This document shows, one piece after another, positions 32,558 to 40,681 of a stretch of DNA of 40,737 nucleotides (position 1 is its first letter; each line of letters begins with the position of its first letter). The stretch comes from an uncultured Opitutaceae bacterium (GTDB taxonomy: Bacteria > Verrucomicrobiota > Verrucomicrobiae > Opitutales > Opitutaceae): NCBI GenBank assembly GCA_946482625.1, contig CAMLSH010000001.1, positions 1 to 40,737 on the forward strand, read 5' to 3'. The notes below the pieces were generated by a model. It worked only from the letters and a program-made list of their open reading frames with translations. It was not told where the DNA came from and searched no databases. Both the position numbers and the translations under genes were made by a program.

Positions 32558-35260
32558 ATGAACGTATCACGCATCCAAGACATCCACCGCAGACGTCAGG
32601 CCCGTCTGTTGTTTGCCGCCCTCTGCTGCCTCGCCAGCGGCCCTGCAGTTTTCGCCCAGAGCACCGCCCCCGCCGCCAACGAACCGGTGGTAAAGCTCGA
32701 CGATCTCGAGACCGAGGCAGGTGAAGACATCAACCTGATCATGCCCACCCAGCCCATCGAGGGCGTGCTCGGTCTCGCGAAACCCATCGTCGACACGCCC
32801 CGCTCGGTCACCGTGCTCAGCTCCGACCTCATCGACTCGCTTTCCATCCGTAATTCCGAGGATATCGCGCGTCTGGTCCCCAGCACGTATTCAAATTTCC
32901 GTTTCGGTCTCCAGGGCAACGTCAACGTCCGCAACGTCACCTCCGACTTTTACTTCCGCGGCATGCGCCGCATCGATCCGCAGGGCAACTGGCGCACCGT
33001 CTTCGCCGCCAACGACTCCATCGAGATCGTCCGCGGACTTCCCTCCCCAATCTTCGGCCTCGGTCGCATCGGCGGTTACATGAACTTTAACCCGAAGACC
33101 GCCCGCCTCGGTAAAACGGGGAAATATCTCGATAAGCCCACCGGCAGCACCAGCCTCACCGTCGGCTCTTTCGATAAACGCATCGTCACCGCCGAGGTCG
33201 GCGGCCCCGTTCAGATCGCCGGCAAGAAGGGCGGCTATCACGTCTTCGGCTACTTCGAGAACTCGGGGAGCTACTATAATAACTCCCCGCAACTCCGTCA
33301 GGCCCGCGACGAACAAGAAATCGTGCAGGCCACGCTCACGCTCGACCTGACCGATAAATGGCGCATGGAAACCGGCGGCGTTTCCCAGTTCTCCCGCGGC
33401 GGCCTTCCTGGCGGCATCAACCGCACCACCCAGGAACTCGTCGACACCGGCAAATACTGGAATGGCGGCTTCAGCTATCAGATGGACCGCGACGGCAACG
33501 GCTATATCGGCGACGACGAGATCCACTACTCGTACTTCGGCGACGGCGCCGTCCGCAGCGGCCCGCAAAACCTCGGCGCCGGCGGCACCACCTCCCCGGG
33601 CAACATCGGCCACTCGCTCAACTACGTCGGTCAGGTCAACGCGCCCTTCTACCGCCAGCTCCCCTGGCCCGGTCAGGTCGACGGCGGCACGATCACCATG
33701 GCGCAGTTTAATGCCGGATACACCGACACCGCCGGCAACCAGCGTACCGGTTACGAGCTCTTCATCAACGGCTCCGAGGTCTATCTCCCGCACGCTTTCG
33801 ACCTCGATCCCACGTCCTGGAAGGCAGTCGACTTCGATTATGCGAAGTCCTTCGGCGAAGACTTCTACGAGGCCCGCATTTACACCGCGTTCTTCGATCT
33901 CGTGAACGACTCCAATCCCGACTTCACGATCAAAGCCCAGTTCCTCTCCGACTACCACGATCAGGTGAAGTACGGCCGCAATCCGTTCTCGCAACACCAG
34001 GAGGTGTTCACGGCCGAAGAGAAAATCACGGTCACGAGGAACTGGACCCTGCCCGTTGACTGGCTGACCGCAAAGTCGTTCGCGTCCGCAAATTTCCACT
34101 ACTTCGAGGGCGGACGCATGACGGACCTCTCGGCGGACATCGATTTCCGCCGCAGCCTGATGGTCGGATTCACGCCCAACGATACGTTTGCCTCCATCCT
34201 GTCGGATGCGACACGGACCGGCTCCCAGCACTCCATCGCAGAGGACTCCATTCAGACCACCGCCGGCATCGGGTTCGCGACGGACTTCACGTTCTTCGAA
34301 AAGGTCGATCTGTTCGTCGGCGGTCGCACCGATCACGTCGATGCCTCGAGCTATCAACCAGCGGGTCTTTTCCTGCGCAACGGCAACGGTGGCCGCTCCC
34401 GCGCTTCCGTCGTCAAGGGCTCCGACCACGACTACTCCTACTCGCTGTCCCTCACCTACCGCGCGCCCTTCGGCCTGCGTCCCTACGCGAGCTACGCCGA
34501 CAACGCCTCCTTGCTCGTCAACGCCTCCACCGGCGCGGTCTCCCAAGGCAACGTCGCTGGCAACCTCCTCGCCCGCACCGAACTCAAGGAAGCCGGTATC
34601 AAAGGAGACTTCCTCAAGGGTCGTCTCTTCACCTCCGCAGCTGTGTATCGTCAGACACGCGCCTCCTTCGATCCTACCGACGGTGACGGCGGCCTGAGCG
34701 CCACCCTCGGCGAAGGCATCGAATTCGAAGTCCGCTGGATCGTGAACAAGAAGCTCAGCTTCCTCGCTGGCGGTAACTGGAGCAAAAACGTCTACCTGCC
34801 CGGCTCCTCCCGCAGCGTCACCACCGACGCCCGCTTCTTCGGTTATCCCGATGTCGTCGATGCCAACGGCAACGTCCTGATTCCGGCCGAGGCCTTCGGT
34901 TACGGCGGTCGTCTCTCGACCAACATCCCGACCGATCTCGCCAACACGGTGTACGCCGAGGTCGAAGGTTTCCCAAACCGCGTGCTCAACCTCACCACCA
35001 CCTACGCGGCCACCAAGAACGTCGACCTCCGCTGGACCGCCTACCAACAGGGCGCCTACAGCACCGATCGTCTTAAGCGCATCAACATCCCCGAGGCCAC
35101 CGCTCACGACGCCGGCATCACCTGGCACAACGACGCGTGGGAGGTCCGCTTCAACATCACCAACGTCTTCGACAAGCTCTACTTCAACAAGGGCGCCTTC
35201 TACTGGGCCAGTGCCCGCATTCCCCGCAGCTACGAGCTGGCGGTGAAACGCTTCTTCTAA
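32558..35260 (+). CDS. Large TonB-dependent receptor 4 with EF-hand-like loop
   Basis: A 900-residue outer-membrane receptor, paralogue of receptor 3. Signal peptide about 1-34 (ends PAVFAQ); acidic segment VVKLDDLETEAGED; plug (DTPRSVTVLSSDLIDSL, IEIVRGLPSPIFGLGRIGG); barrel ending KRFF. Residues 310-321 (DRDGNGYIGDDE) are again a canonical EF-hand loop at the position equivalent to that in receptor 3, although the surrounding sequence has diverged. ATG 32558 follows a 284-base gap that holds its promoter, and it has its own terminator. The amidase genes start 202 bases downstream, so a functional link is plausible. Confidence 0.93.
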   Translation: MNVSRIQDIHRRRQARLLFAALCCLASGPAVFAQSTAPAANEPVVKLDDLETEAGEDINLIMPTQPIEGVLGLAKPIVDTPRSVTVLSSDLIDSLSIRNSEDIARLVPSTYSNFRFGLQGNVNVRNVTSDFYFRGMRRIDPQGNWRTVFAANDSIEIVRGLPSPIFGLGRIGGYMNFNPKTARLGKTGKYLDKPTGSTSLTVGSFDKRIVTAEVGGPVQIAGKKGGYHVFGYFENSGSYYNNSPQLRQARDEQEIVQATLTLDLTDKWRMETGGVSQFSRGGLPGGINRTTQELVDTGKYWNGGFSYQMDRDGNGYIGDDEIHYSYFGDGAVRSGPQNLGAGGTTSPGNIGHSLNYVGQVNAPFYRQLPWPGQVDGGTITMAQFNAGYTDTAGNQRTGYELFINGSEVYLPHAFDLDPTSWKAVDFDYAKSFGEDFYEARIYTAFFDLVNDSNPDFTIKAQFLSDYHDQVKYGRNPFSQHQEVFTAEEKITVTRNWTLPVDWLTAKSFASANFHYFEGGRMTDLSADIDFRRSLMVGFTPNDTFASILSDATRTGSQHSIAEDSIQTTAGIGFATDFTFFEKVDLFVGGRTDHVDASSYQPAGLFLRNGNGGRSRASVVKGSDHDYSYSLSLTYRAPFGLRPYASYADNASLLVNASTGAVSQGNVAGNLLARTELKEAGIKGDFLKGRLFTSAAVYRQTRASFDPTDGDGGLSATLGEGIEFEVRWIVNKKLSFLAGGNWSKNVYLPGSSRSVTTDARFFGYPDVVDANGNVLIPAEAFGYGGRLSTNIPTDLANTVYAEVEGFPNRVLNLTTTYAATKNVDLRWTAYQQGAYSTDRLKRINIPEATAHDAGITWHNDAWEVRFNITNVFDKLYFNKGAFYWASARIPRSYELAVKRFF

Positions 35261-35274
35261 GCGCGATAACGCTC

Positions 35275-35307
35275 AAGGCGGCCGGTCACCCCACCGGCCG
35301 CCTTTTT
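35275..35307 (+). terminator. Terminator of receptor 4
   Basis: Perfect 12-bp stem AAGGCGGCCGGT / ACCGGCCGCCTT with a 6-base loop, ending in a T run. Confidence 0.95.
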
Positions 35308-35462
35308 GTGTAACCAACTTCCGGGCACACCACGGCGCGCCATCCGCCGCCCCGGCCGTCCGACCCTCCCAGGCCCCTCCGACGTAATCGTTCTCGTTCT
35401 CTTACTCATTCCGTTCTCTCTCCCGGCCCCAAACCCCGCTCACCGCCAGCCGTCCACCGCCC

Positions 35463-37172
35463 ATGACCTTCTTCCCGTCCCATCCATTGAGCGTTAAGCG
35501 TTCAGCGTTAAACGTTGAGCGGTCCCCCTCCGCCCTCCTCCACCGCCCCACGTTCAACCTCATCCGTCGCCTGCGCCTTCCGTCACTTGGATGTTCGATG
35601 TTGAGCGTTGGATGTTGGTTGTTCGCCGCCTCCGCCACCAACGCCCCTGCCGCCGAGGTCCCGCTCGCATCCGCCACCATCGAAGACCTCAACAAAGCCT
35701 TCGCCGCCGGCACACTGACCTCCGAAAAACTCGTCAGCCTCTGTCTCGCCCGTGTCGAAACCTACGAGCCCATCCTCAACGCCGTCATCACGCTCAATCC
35801 CAAAGCGCTCGATGAAGCCCGCGCCCTCGACGCCGAGCGCAAAGCGAAAGGCCCGCGCAGCCCCTTGCACGGCATCCCCGTCGTTTACAAAGACAACTAC
35901 GACACCTTCGACCTGCCCACCACCGGCGGTTTCTACGGCCTCAAAAATTCCATCCCGCCCAAGGACTCCACCATCGTCGCCCGCCTCCGCGCCGCCGGCG
36001 CCATCGTCCTCGCCAAGGTCAACACCTCCGAATTCGCCTCGGGCGGCGCCATGAGTTCGCTCATCGGCCAGTCGCACAATCCCCACTCGCTCGTCCACAC
36101 GCCTTCCGGTTCCTCCGGCGGCACCGGCGTCGCGATCGCCGCATTCTACGCACCGCTCGGCTACGGCTCCGACACCGGCGGCTCCATCCGCGGCCCGTCC
36201 ACCAGCAACGGCATCGTCGGCCTCAAACCCACGCAGGGCCTGCTCTCCCGCGCCGGCATCATCCCGCTCGCGCTCTCGTTCGACACCGGCGGCCCCATGG
36301 CCCGCTCCGTCTACGACATCGCCGTCTCTCTCAACGTCACCGCGGGCGAGCCTGACCCGCGCGACGACGCCACCAAAACCAGCGTCGGCAAGGTCGCGAA
36401 AGATTACACCTCCTTCCTCGACAAAGGCGCACTCAAGGGCGCCCGCATCGGCGTCGCCCGCGACTTCTTCGGCCAGGACCCCGAAGTCGACACCACCATC
36501 GAGTCCGCTCTCGCCGTCATGAAGGCCCAGGGCGCCGTCTTGATCGATATCAAGTACCCACCCGTCCTACACGCGATCCGCGGCGAACTCTACAACGCGA
36601 TCCGCCGTCCTGAATTCAAATGGCAGATACAGGACTATCTCGCCACGCTGAAGCCGGGCTTTCCGAAAACCCACGCCGACATCCTCGCACTCTCGGAAAA
36701 GATCAGCTCCCGATCCCCCGACGGCTTCTGGCCCAATCCCGGCCGCCTCGCCCTCTACCGCGCCGAGGCGAAATACCCCGCCCTCACCGATCCGGCGTAC
36801 CTCGCCGCCAAAAACCACGGCCTCCCCTTTGTCCGCGAAACGCTGCAGGCACTCATGGATAAGGAAAAACTCGACGCCATCGTTTATCCCACCAGCCCGC
36901 GTCGCCCCGCGTTGATCGGCGAGGCGCCCACACCCGGCGCCGCCACCACGCGCGTGTCCGCGACCAACTACGCCAACTTCACCGGCTATCCCGACCTGAT
37001 TGTCCCCGCCGGATTCACCACGGATGGCTTGCCCATCGGTATCAGCTTTTTCGGCACAGCCTACAGCGAACCCAAGCTCCTCGCCCTCGGCTACGCCTAC
37101 GAACAGGCCTCAAAAAATATCCGCATCCCGAAACACGCCCCCGCCCTCCCCGGCGAAACCATCACCTACTGA
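35463..37172 (+). CDS. Exported amidase-signature hydrolase 1
   Basis: A 569-residue hydrolase of carboxylic amides with the amidase-signature Ser-cisSer-Lys triad: K143 in GIPVVYKDN, S217 in SGSSGGTG, nucleophile S241 in DTGGSIRG. The spacing of 24 between the serines is canonical. An N-terminal signal sequence has its hydrophobic core at about 40-58 (SLGCSMLSVGCWLFAASA), so it would act outside the cytoplasm, unusual for this mostly cytosolic family. The first 60 residues are encoded largely by two heptamer arrays, and the true start could be further in (for example M46 or a TTG). It is first of three tandem paralogues; the next begins 6 bases after its stop. Confidence 0.9.
   Translation: MTFFPSHPLSVKRSALNVERSPSALLHRPTFNLIRRLRLPSLGCSMLSVGCWLFAASATNAPAAEVPLASATIEDLNKAFAAGTLTSEKLVSLCLARVETYEPILNAVITLNPKALDEARALDAERKAKGPRSPLHGIPVVYKDNYDTFDLPTTGGFYGLKNSIPPKDSTIVARLRAAGAIVLAKVNTSEFASGGAMSSLIGQSHNPHSLVHTPSGSSGGTGVAIAAFYAPLGYGSDTGGSIRGPSTSNGIVGLKPTQGLLSRAGIIPLALSFDTGGPMARSVYDIAVSLNVTAGEPDPRDDATKTSVGKVAKDYTSFLDKGALKGARIGVARDFFGQDPEVDTTIESALAVMKAQGAVLIDIKYPPVLHAIRGELYNAIRRPEFKWQIQDYLATLKPGFPKTHADILALSEKISSRSPDGFWPNPGRLALYRAEAKYPALTDPAYLAAKNHGLPFVRETLQALMDKEKLDAIVYPTSPRRPALIGEAPTPGAATTRVSATNYANFTGYPDLIVPAGFTTDGLPIGISFFGTAYSEPKLLALGYAYEQASKNIRIPKHAPALPGETITY
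35489..35523 (+). repeat. Five-unit heptamer array A1
   Basis: Units GAGCGTT, AAGCGTT, CAGCGTT, AAACGTT, GAGCGGT; consensus NARCGTT. It lies inside the annotated 5' coding part of amidase 1, reading LSVKRSALNVER. Confidence 0.92.
35590..35624 (+). repeat. Five-unit heptamer array B1
   Basis: Units GATGTTC, GATGTTG, AGCGTTG, GATGTTG, GTTGTTC. It encodes residues 43-54 (GCSMLSVGCWLF), the core of the amidase 1 signal peptide. Confidence 0.9.
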
Positions 37173-37178
37173 TCCGGT

Positions 37179-38906
37179 ATGAACACCCAACATCCAACAT
37201 CGAACGCCCAACTCTCAACGGCGGAAAATCCCATGCATGCGTCTTCAGCTCTCCGTACTTCAGCGTTAAGCGCTAAACGCTCAGCGTTGAGCGTTCTCCG
37301 CCTCAGTCTTCCGTCACTTCGACGTTGGATGGTGGGCGTTGGATGTTCGTTGTTCGCAGCCGCCGCCGCGGCCGCAGCGACCTTTGAACTCTCCAAAGCC
37401 GGCATCCCCGAGATCCACGCCGCCGTCGACGCCGGCGCGCTCACCTACGAAAAACTCGTCGAGCTCTACCTCGCCCGTATCGAGGCCTACGACCAAAAGG
37501 GCCCGGCGCTCAACACCGTCATCACGCTCAATTCGAAGGCGCTCGAAACCGCCCGCGCCCTCGACGCCGAATTCAAAAGCAAGGGCCGCCGCTCGCCCCT
37601 CCACGGCATTCCCGTCATCGTCAAAGATAACTTCGACACCGTCGACATGCCCACCACCGGCGGCGCCTTCCAACTCGAAGGCTCCACCACCCTCACCGAG
37701 GGCCTGATGATCCGGCAGCTCCGCGAAGCGGGCGCCATTATCATCTTCAAAGCCAACCTCGACGAACTCGCCGGCGGTGGCATCGGCTTCAGCTCGCTCT
37801 GGGGGCAAACCAAAAATCCCCACGGTCTCGACCGCATTCCCGCCGGCTCCTCCGGCGCCACCGGCGCCGGCCTCGCCGCCTGGTTCGCCCCGCTCGGCCT
37901 CGGCACCGACACCGGCGGTTCCATCCGCGGCCCTTCCTCCGCCAACGGTGTCCCCGGCATCAAGCCCACCAACGGCCTCCTCTCCCGCGCCGGCATCATC
38001 CCCCGTGTCCTTTCCCTGGATACCGGCGGCCCCATGGCCCGCACCGTCTACGATGTCGCCCTCTCCCTCGGTTTCACGACCGGCCTCGATCCGCTCGATC
38101 CACTCACCGAGAAAAGCGCCGGCCTCTTCTACAAAGACTACACCGTCTTCCTCAAAAAAGACGCCTTGAAGGGCGTGCGCGTCGGCATCCTCCGTGAGGG
38201 CCTCGGCAAAGACGCCGAAGTCGACGCCATTTTCGAACGCTCCATCGCCGACCTCAAAGCCCTTGGCGCCATCATTGTCGATCCCGTCACCTATCCCACC
38301 GTCGTGATGGAAGGTCGCAACGGCGTATCCGAAATCATCCGTCAGGCCGACATCCGTGAAGAACTCGGAAAGTACCTCGCCACCCTCGGCCCGAAGTACC
38401 CCAAGTCGCTCGATGAGATGATCGCCCTCCACGACAAACTCGAACCCCACGGCCGCGTCGCGCCCAACCCGCGCCTCTACAGCGCGCTCAAAAAATCCAA
38501 CACCGGCCTCGCCTCTACCGACCCGCTGTACATCTCCGCAAAACAGCACGGCATGAAGATGATCGCCGACGGCGTGCTCAACACGTTCACCAAAAACCAG
38601 CTCGACGTCATCGTCTACGCCACCCGCGGCGAACGCCCTGCCCTCATCAGCAAATCCTCGCCCAACGACACGACTGCCCGCATCGGCGGCTCGCTCACGA
38701 GCATCGCCAACATGACGCAGTTCCCCGACGTCATCGTCCCGGCTGGTGTCACCACCGATAAACTACCGGTGAGCATCAGCTTCTTCGGCCCCGCCTTCAG
38801 CGAGCCCCGCCTTCTCGCCTACGCGTACGCCTACGAACAAGCCACAAAACGCCTCGTCCTCCCTGCGACGACCCCCGCCCTCCCCGGCGAAACCATCACC
38901 TACTGA
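37179..38906 (+). CDS. Exported amidase-signature hydrolase 2
   Basis: A 575-residue paralogue of amidase 1. Triad: K149 (GIPVIVKDN), S224 (AGSSGATG, with Ala replacing the usual second Gly), S248 (DTGGSIRG). The signal peptide core lies at about 51-66 (MVGVGCSLF followed by eight Ala). The stretch before it, including the initial MNTQHPTSNAQLST, is heptamer-array DNA, so the start is uncertain; M52 would be too short for a basic n-region, while M19 or a TTG near 37288 would keep the SLRRW block. Like its neighbours it ends LPGETITY. It is probably co-transcribed with amidase 1. Confidence 0.9.
   Translation: MNTQHPTSNAQLSTAENPMHASSALRTSALSAKRSALSVLRLSLPSLRRWMVGVGCSLFAAAAAAAATFELSKAGIPEIHAAVDAGALTYEKLVELYLARIEAYDQKGPALNTVITLNSKALETARALDAEFKSKGRRSPLHGIPVIVKDNFDTVDMPTTGGAFQLEGSTTLTEGLMIRQLREAGAIIIFKANLDELAGGGIGFSSLWGQTKNPHGLDRIPAGSSGATGAGLAAWFAPLGLGTDTGGSIRGPSSANGVPGIKPTNGLLSRAGIIPRVLSLDTGGPMARTVYDVALSLGFTTGLDPLDPLTEKSAGLFYKDYTVFLKKDALKGVRVGILREGLGKDAEVDAIFERSIADLKALGAIIVDPVTYPTVVMEGRNGVSEIIRQADIREELGKYLATLGPKYPKSLDEMIALHDKLEPHGRVAPNPRLYSALKKSNTGLASTDPLYISAKQHGMKMIADGVLNTFTKNQLDVIVYATRGERPALISKSSPNDTTARIGGSLTSIANMTQFPDVIVPAGVTTDKLPVSISFFGPAFSEPRLLAYAYAYEQATKRLVLPATTPALPGETITY
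37186..37220 (-). repeat. Five-unit heptamer array, inverted (R2)
   Basis: Units CCCAACA, TCCAACA, TCGAACG, CCCAACT, CTCAACG on the plus strand, the reverse complement of the type found in arrays B1 and B2. It could pair with 37321-37355 in RNA. Confidence 0.88.
37261..37295 (+). repeat. Five-unit heptamer array A2
   Basis: Units CAGCGTT, AAGCGCT, AAACGCT, CAGCGTT, GAGCGTT. Same type as A1 and A3. Confidence 0.92.
37321..37355 (+). repeat. Five-unit heptamer array B2
   Basis: Units GACGTTG, GATGGTG, GGCGTTG, GATGTTC, GTTGTTC. It encodes residues 48-59 (RRWMVGVGCSLF), the n-region end and core of the amidase 2 signal peptide. Confidence 0.9.
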
Positions 38907-38935
38907 TCCGCCATCGCCACCTGCGCCACCACATC

Positions 38936-40672
38936 ATGCACACCATCCATCTCGGCCCCTTGAGCGTTAAGCGTTCAACGTTAAGCGTTGAGCGTTCTCC
39001 AACCGCCTGCAGCCCCTTCGCGACCTTCACCTCCTTCGCGAGACACGCCCTTGCCACACTGGTGATTGGTCACTGTTCACTGGTCATTCCAGTTCAGCTC
39101 CGCGCAGCGGAGCTGAATCTGGCCACCTCCACCATCGCCGACCTCAACGCCGCCTTCTCCGACGGCTCCCTGACGTCCGAAAAACTCACCGCCACCTACC
39201 TCGCCCGCATCGACGCCTACGATAAAAAAGGCCCGACGCTTAACACCGTCATCACCCTCAACCCGAAAGCCCTCGCCCAGGCCAAAGCCCTCGACGCCGA
39301 ACGCAAAGCCGGAAAAATCCGCGGGCCCCTCCACGGCATCCCGATCGTCCTCAAAGACAACTTCGATACGTTCGACCTCCCCACCACCGGCGGCTCCCAA
39401 CTCCTCGCAGGCTCCCTCCCGCCCGACGACGCCTTCGTCGTGAAAAAACTCCGCGACGCCGGCGCCATCATCCTCGCCAAGGCCAATCTCTCCGAATGGG
39501 CCGGCGGCGGCGGCTCCGTCAGCGGCGCCAAAGATCCGGCCATCCTCAAAGCCGGCGCCGTCCCCAACGGCTCCAGCTCCATCGGCGGCCAGACGCTCAA
39601 TCCCCACGATCTCGCCCGCGGCCCCGCCGGTTCCTCCGGTGGCACAGGCTCCGCCATCTCCGCTGTATTCGCCCAGTTTGGACTGGGCTCCGACACCGGT
39701 GGCTCCATCCGCGGCCCCTCTTCCGTCAACGGCATCGTCGGCCTCAAGCCCACCCACGGCCTCCTCTCGCGCGACGGCATCATCCCCCTCGCCCTCACCT
39801 TCGACACCGGCGGCCCCATGGCTCGCAGCGTCTACGACATCGCCGTTTCCCTCAACGTCATGACCGGCGTCGATCCCGCAGACGACGCCACCCAAAAGAG
39901 CGCCGGCAAGATCGCCAACGACTACACCGCCTTCCTCAAAACCGGCTCGCTCAAAGGCGCCCGCATCGGCATCGCCCGCGACTTCACCGGCAAGAACGCC
40001 GGGACCGACCGCGTCTTCAACGAGGCCGTCGCCACCCTCACCAAACTCGGCGCCACCGTCGTCGACGTAAAATTCCCCGACTTCCTCCTCCACAGCCGCC
40101 TCGACATCTCGTCCACGATCATGGCCTCCGAATTTAAGGCCCAGATCACCGACTACCTCAAAACGACCGGCCCCAAATACCCGAAGACCTTCGACGACGT
40201 CGTCCGTCTCTCCAACGATCCCAAAACCGGATACAACGCTCCCGCCAAGGCGTTCGCGCTCAAGTACACCGCCTCGGTCGCTCTCGATCTGGACGACCCG
40301 ATCTACCTCGCCGCGAAGAACGAAGGCCTCGCCATGATCACCGCCGGCGTAAACGCCCTCTTCGCAGCGCACCGCCTCGACGCGATCGTCTACCCGACCG
40401 GCACCAGTCCCGCCGGGCTCATCAAGCCCACCGGCACGCCGTCTCCCCGCGGCCCCACGGACTCCGCCACCAACATCGCCAACCAGACCGGCTTCCCCGA
40501 TCTGATCGTCCCCGCCGGCATGACCGAGAACGGTCTTCCGGTCACGATCTCCTTCTTCGGCCCCGCCTTCAGCGAACCCAAGCTCCTCGGTTACGGCTAC
40601 GACTTCGAGCAGGCGACGAAAGCCATCAAGCTCCCCAAAAACACGCCCGCCCTCCCCAGCGACAAACTCTGA
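38936..40672 (+). CDS. Exported amidase-signature hydrolase 3
   Basis: A 578-residue paralogue. Triad: K140 (GIPIVLKDN), S233 (AGSSGGTG), S257 (DTGGSIRG). The signal peptide core is about 40-53 (LATLVIGHCSLVIPV) with likely cleavage after QLRAAE or nearby. Between the lysine and the first serine it has about 19 more residues than its paralogues (SVSGAKDPAILKAGAVPNG region, about 190-213), which should alter the substrate pocket. The annotated N-terminus again reads through a heptamer array (LSVKRSTLSVERS). It begins 29 bases after amidase 2, and a further gene starts 9 bases after it. Confidence 0.9.
   Translation: MHTIHLGPLSVKRSTLSVERSPTACSPFATFTSFARHALATLVIGHCSLVIPVQLRAAELNLATSTIADLNAAFSDGSLTSEKLTATYLARIDAYDKKGPTLNTVITLNPKALAQAKALDAERKAGKIRGPLHGIPIVLKDNFDTFDLPTTGGSQLLAGSLPPDDAFVVKKLRDAGAIILAKANLSEWAGGGGSVSGAKDPAILKAGAVPNGSSSIGGQTLNPHDLARGPAGSSGGTGSAISAVFAQFGLGSDTGGSIRGPSSVNGIVGLKPTHGLLSRDGIIPLALTFDTGGPMARSVYDIAVSLNVMTGVDPADDATQKSAGKIANDYTAFLKTGSLKGARIGIARDFTGKNAGTDRVFNEAVATLTKLGATVVDVKFPDFLLHSRLDISSTIMASEFKAQITDYLKTTGPKYPKTFDDVVRLSNDPKTGYNAPAKAFALKYTASVALDLDDPIYLAAKNEGLAMITAGVNALFAAHRLDAIVYPTGTSPAGLIKPTGTPSPRGPTDSATNIANQTGFPDLIVPAGMTENGLPVTISFFGPAFSEPKLLGYGYDFEQATKAIKLPKNTPALPSDKL
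38962..38996 (+). repeat. Five-unit heptamer array A3
   Basis: Units GAGCGTT, AAGCGTT, CAACGTT, AAGCGTT, GAGCGTT, in the 5' part of amidase 3. Confidence 0.93.
39061..39088 (+). repeat. Four-unit heptamer array of a second family (C3)
   Basis: Units GGTGATT, GGTCACT, GTTCACT, GGTCATT. It encodes residues 42-51 (LVIGHCSLVI), the signal-peptide core of amidase 3. The unit sequence differs from the A and B arrays, but the 7-base period is the same. Confidence 0.85.
39093..39117. repeat. Perfect 11-bp hairpin inside amidase 3
   Basis: TTCAGCTCCGC - GCA - GCGGAGCTGAA, 11 bp with a 3-base loop, directly after array C3. It encodes the signal-peptidase region (QLRAAEL). Such a stable hairpin inside a coding start is unusual and may be a palindromic repeat element. 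Confidence 0.85.
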
Positions 40673-40681
40673 GAGCCCACC

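Noticed and set aside
32891..35128. Long open frame (745 codons) on the minus strand opposite receptor 4
   Set aside because: Antisense shadow of a GC-rich gene; Val/Gly/Asp/Ala repeats without domains, while the plus frame is a clear receptor.
35489..39088. CRISPR array
   Set aside because: The 7-base repeats are contiguous, without unique spacers, and lie inside reading frames; no cas genes are present.
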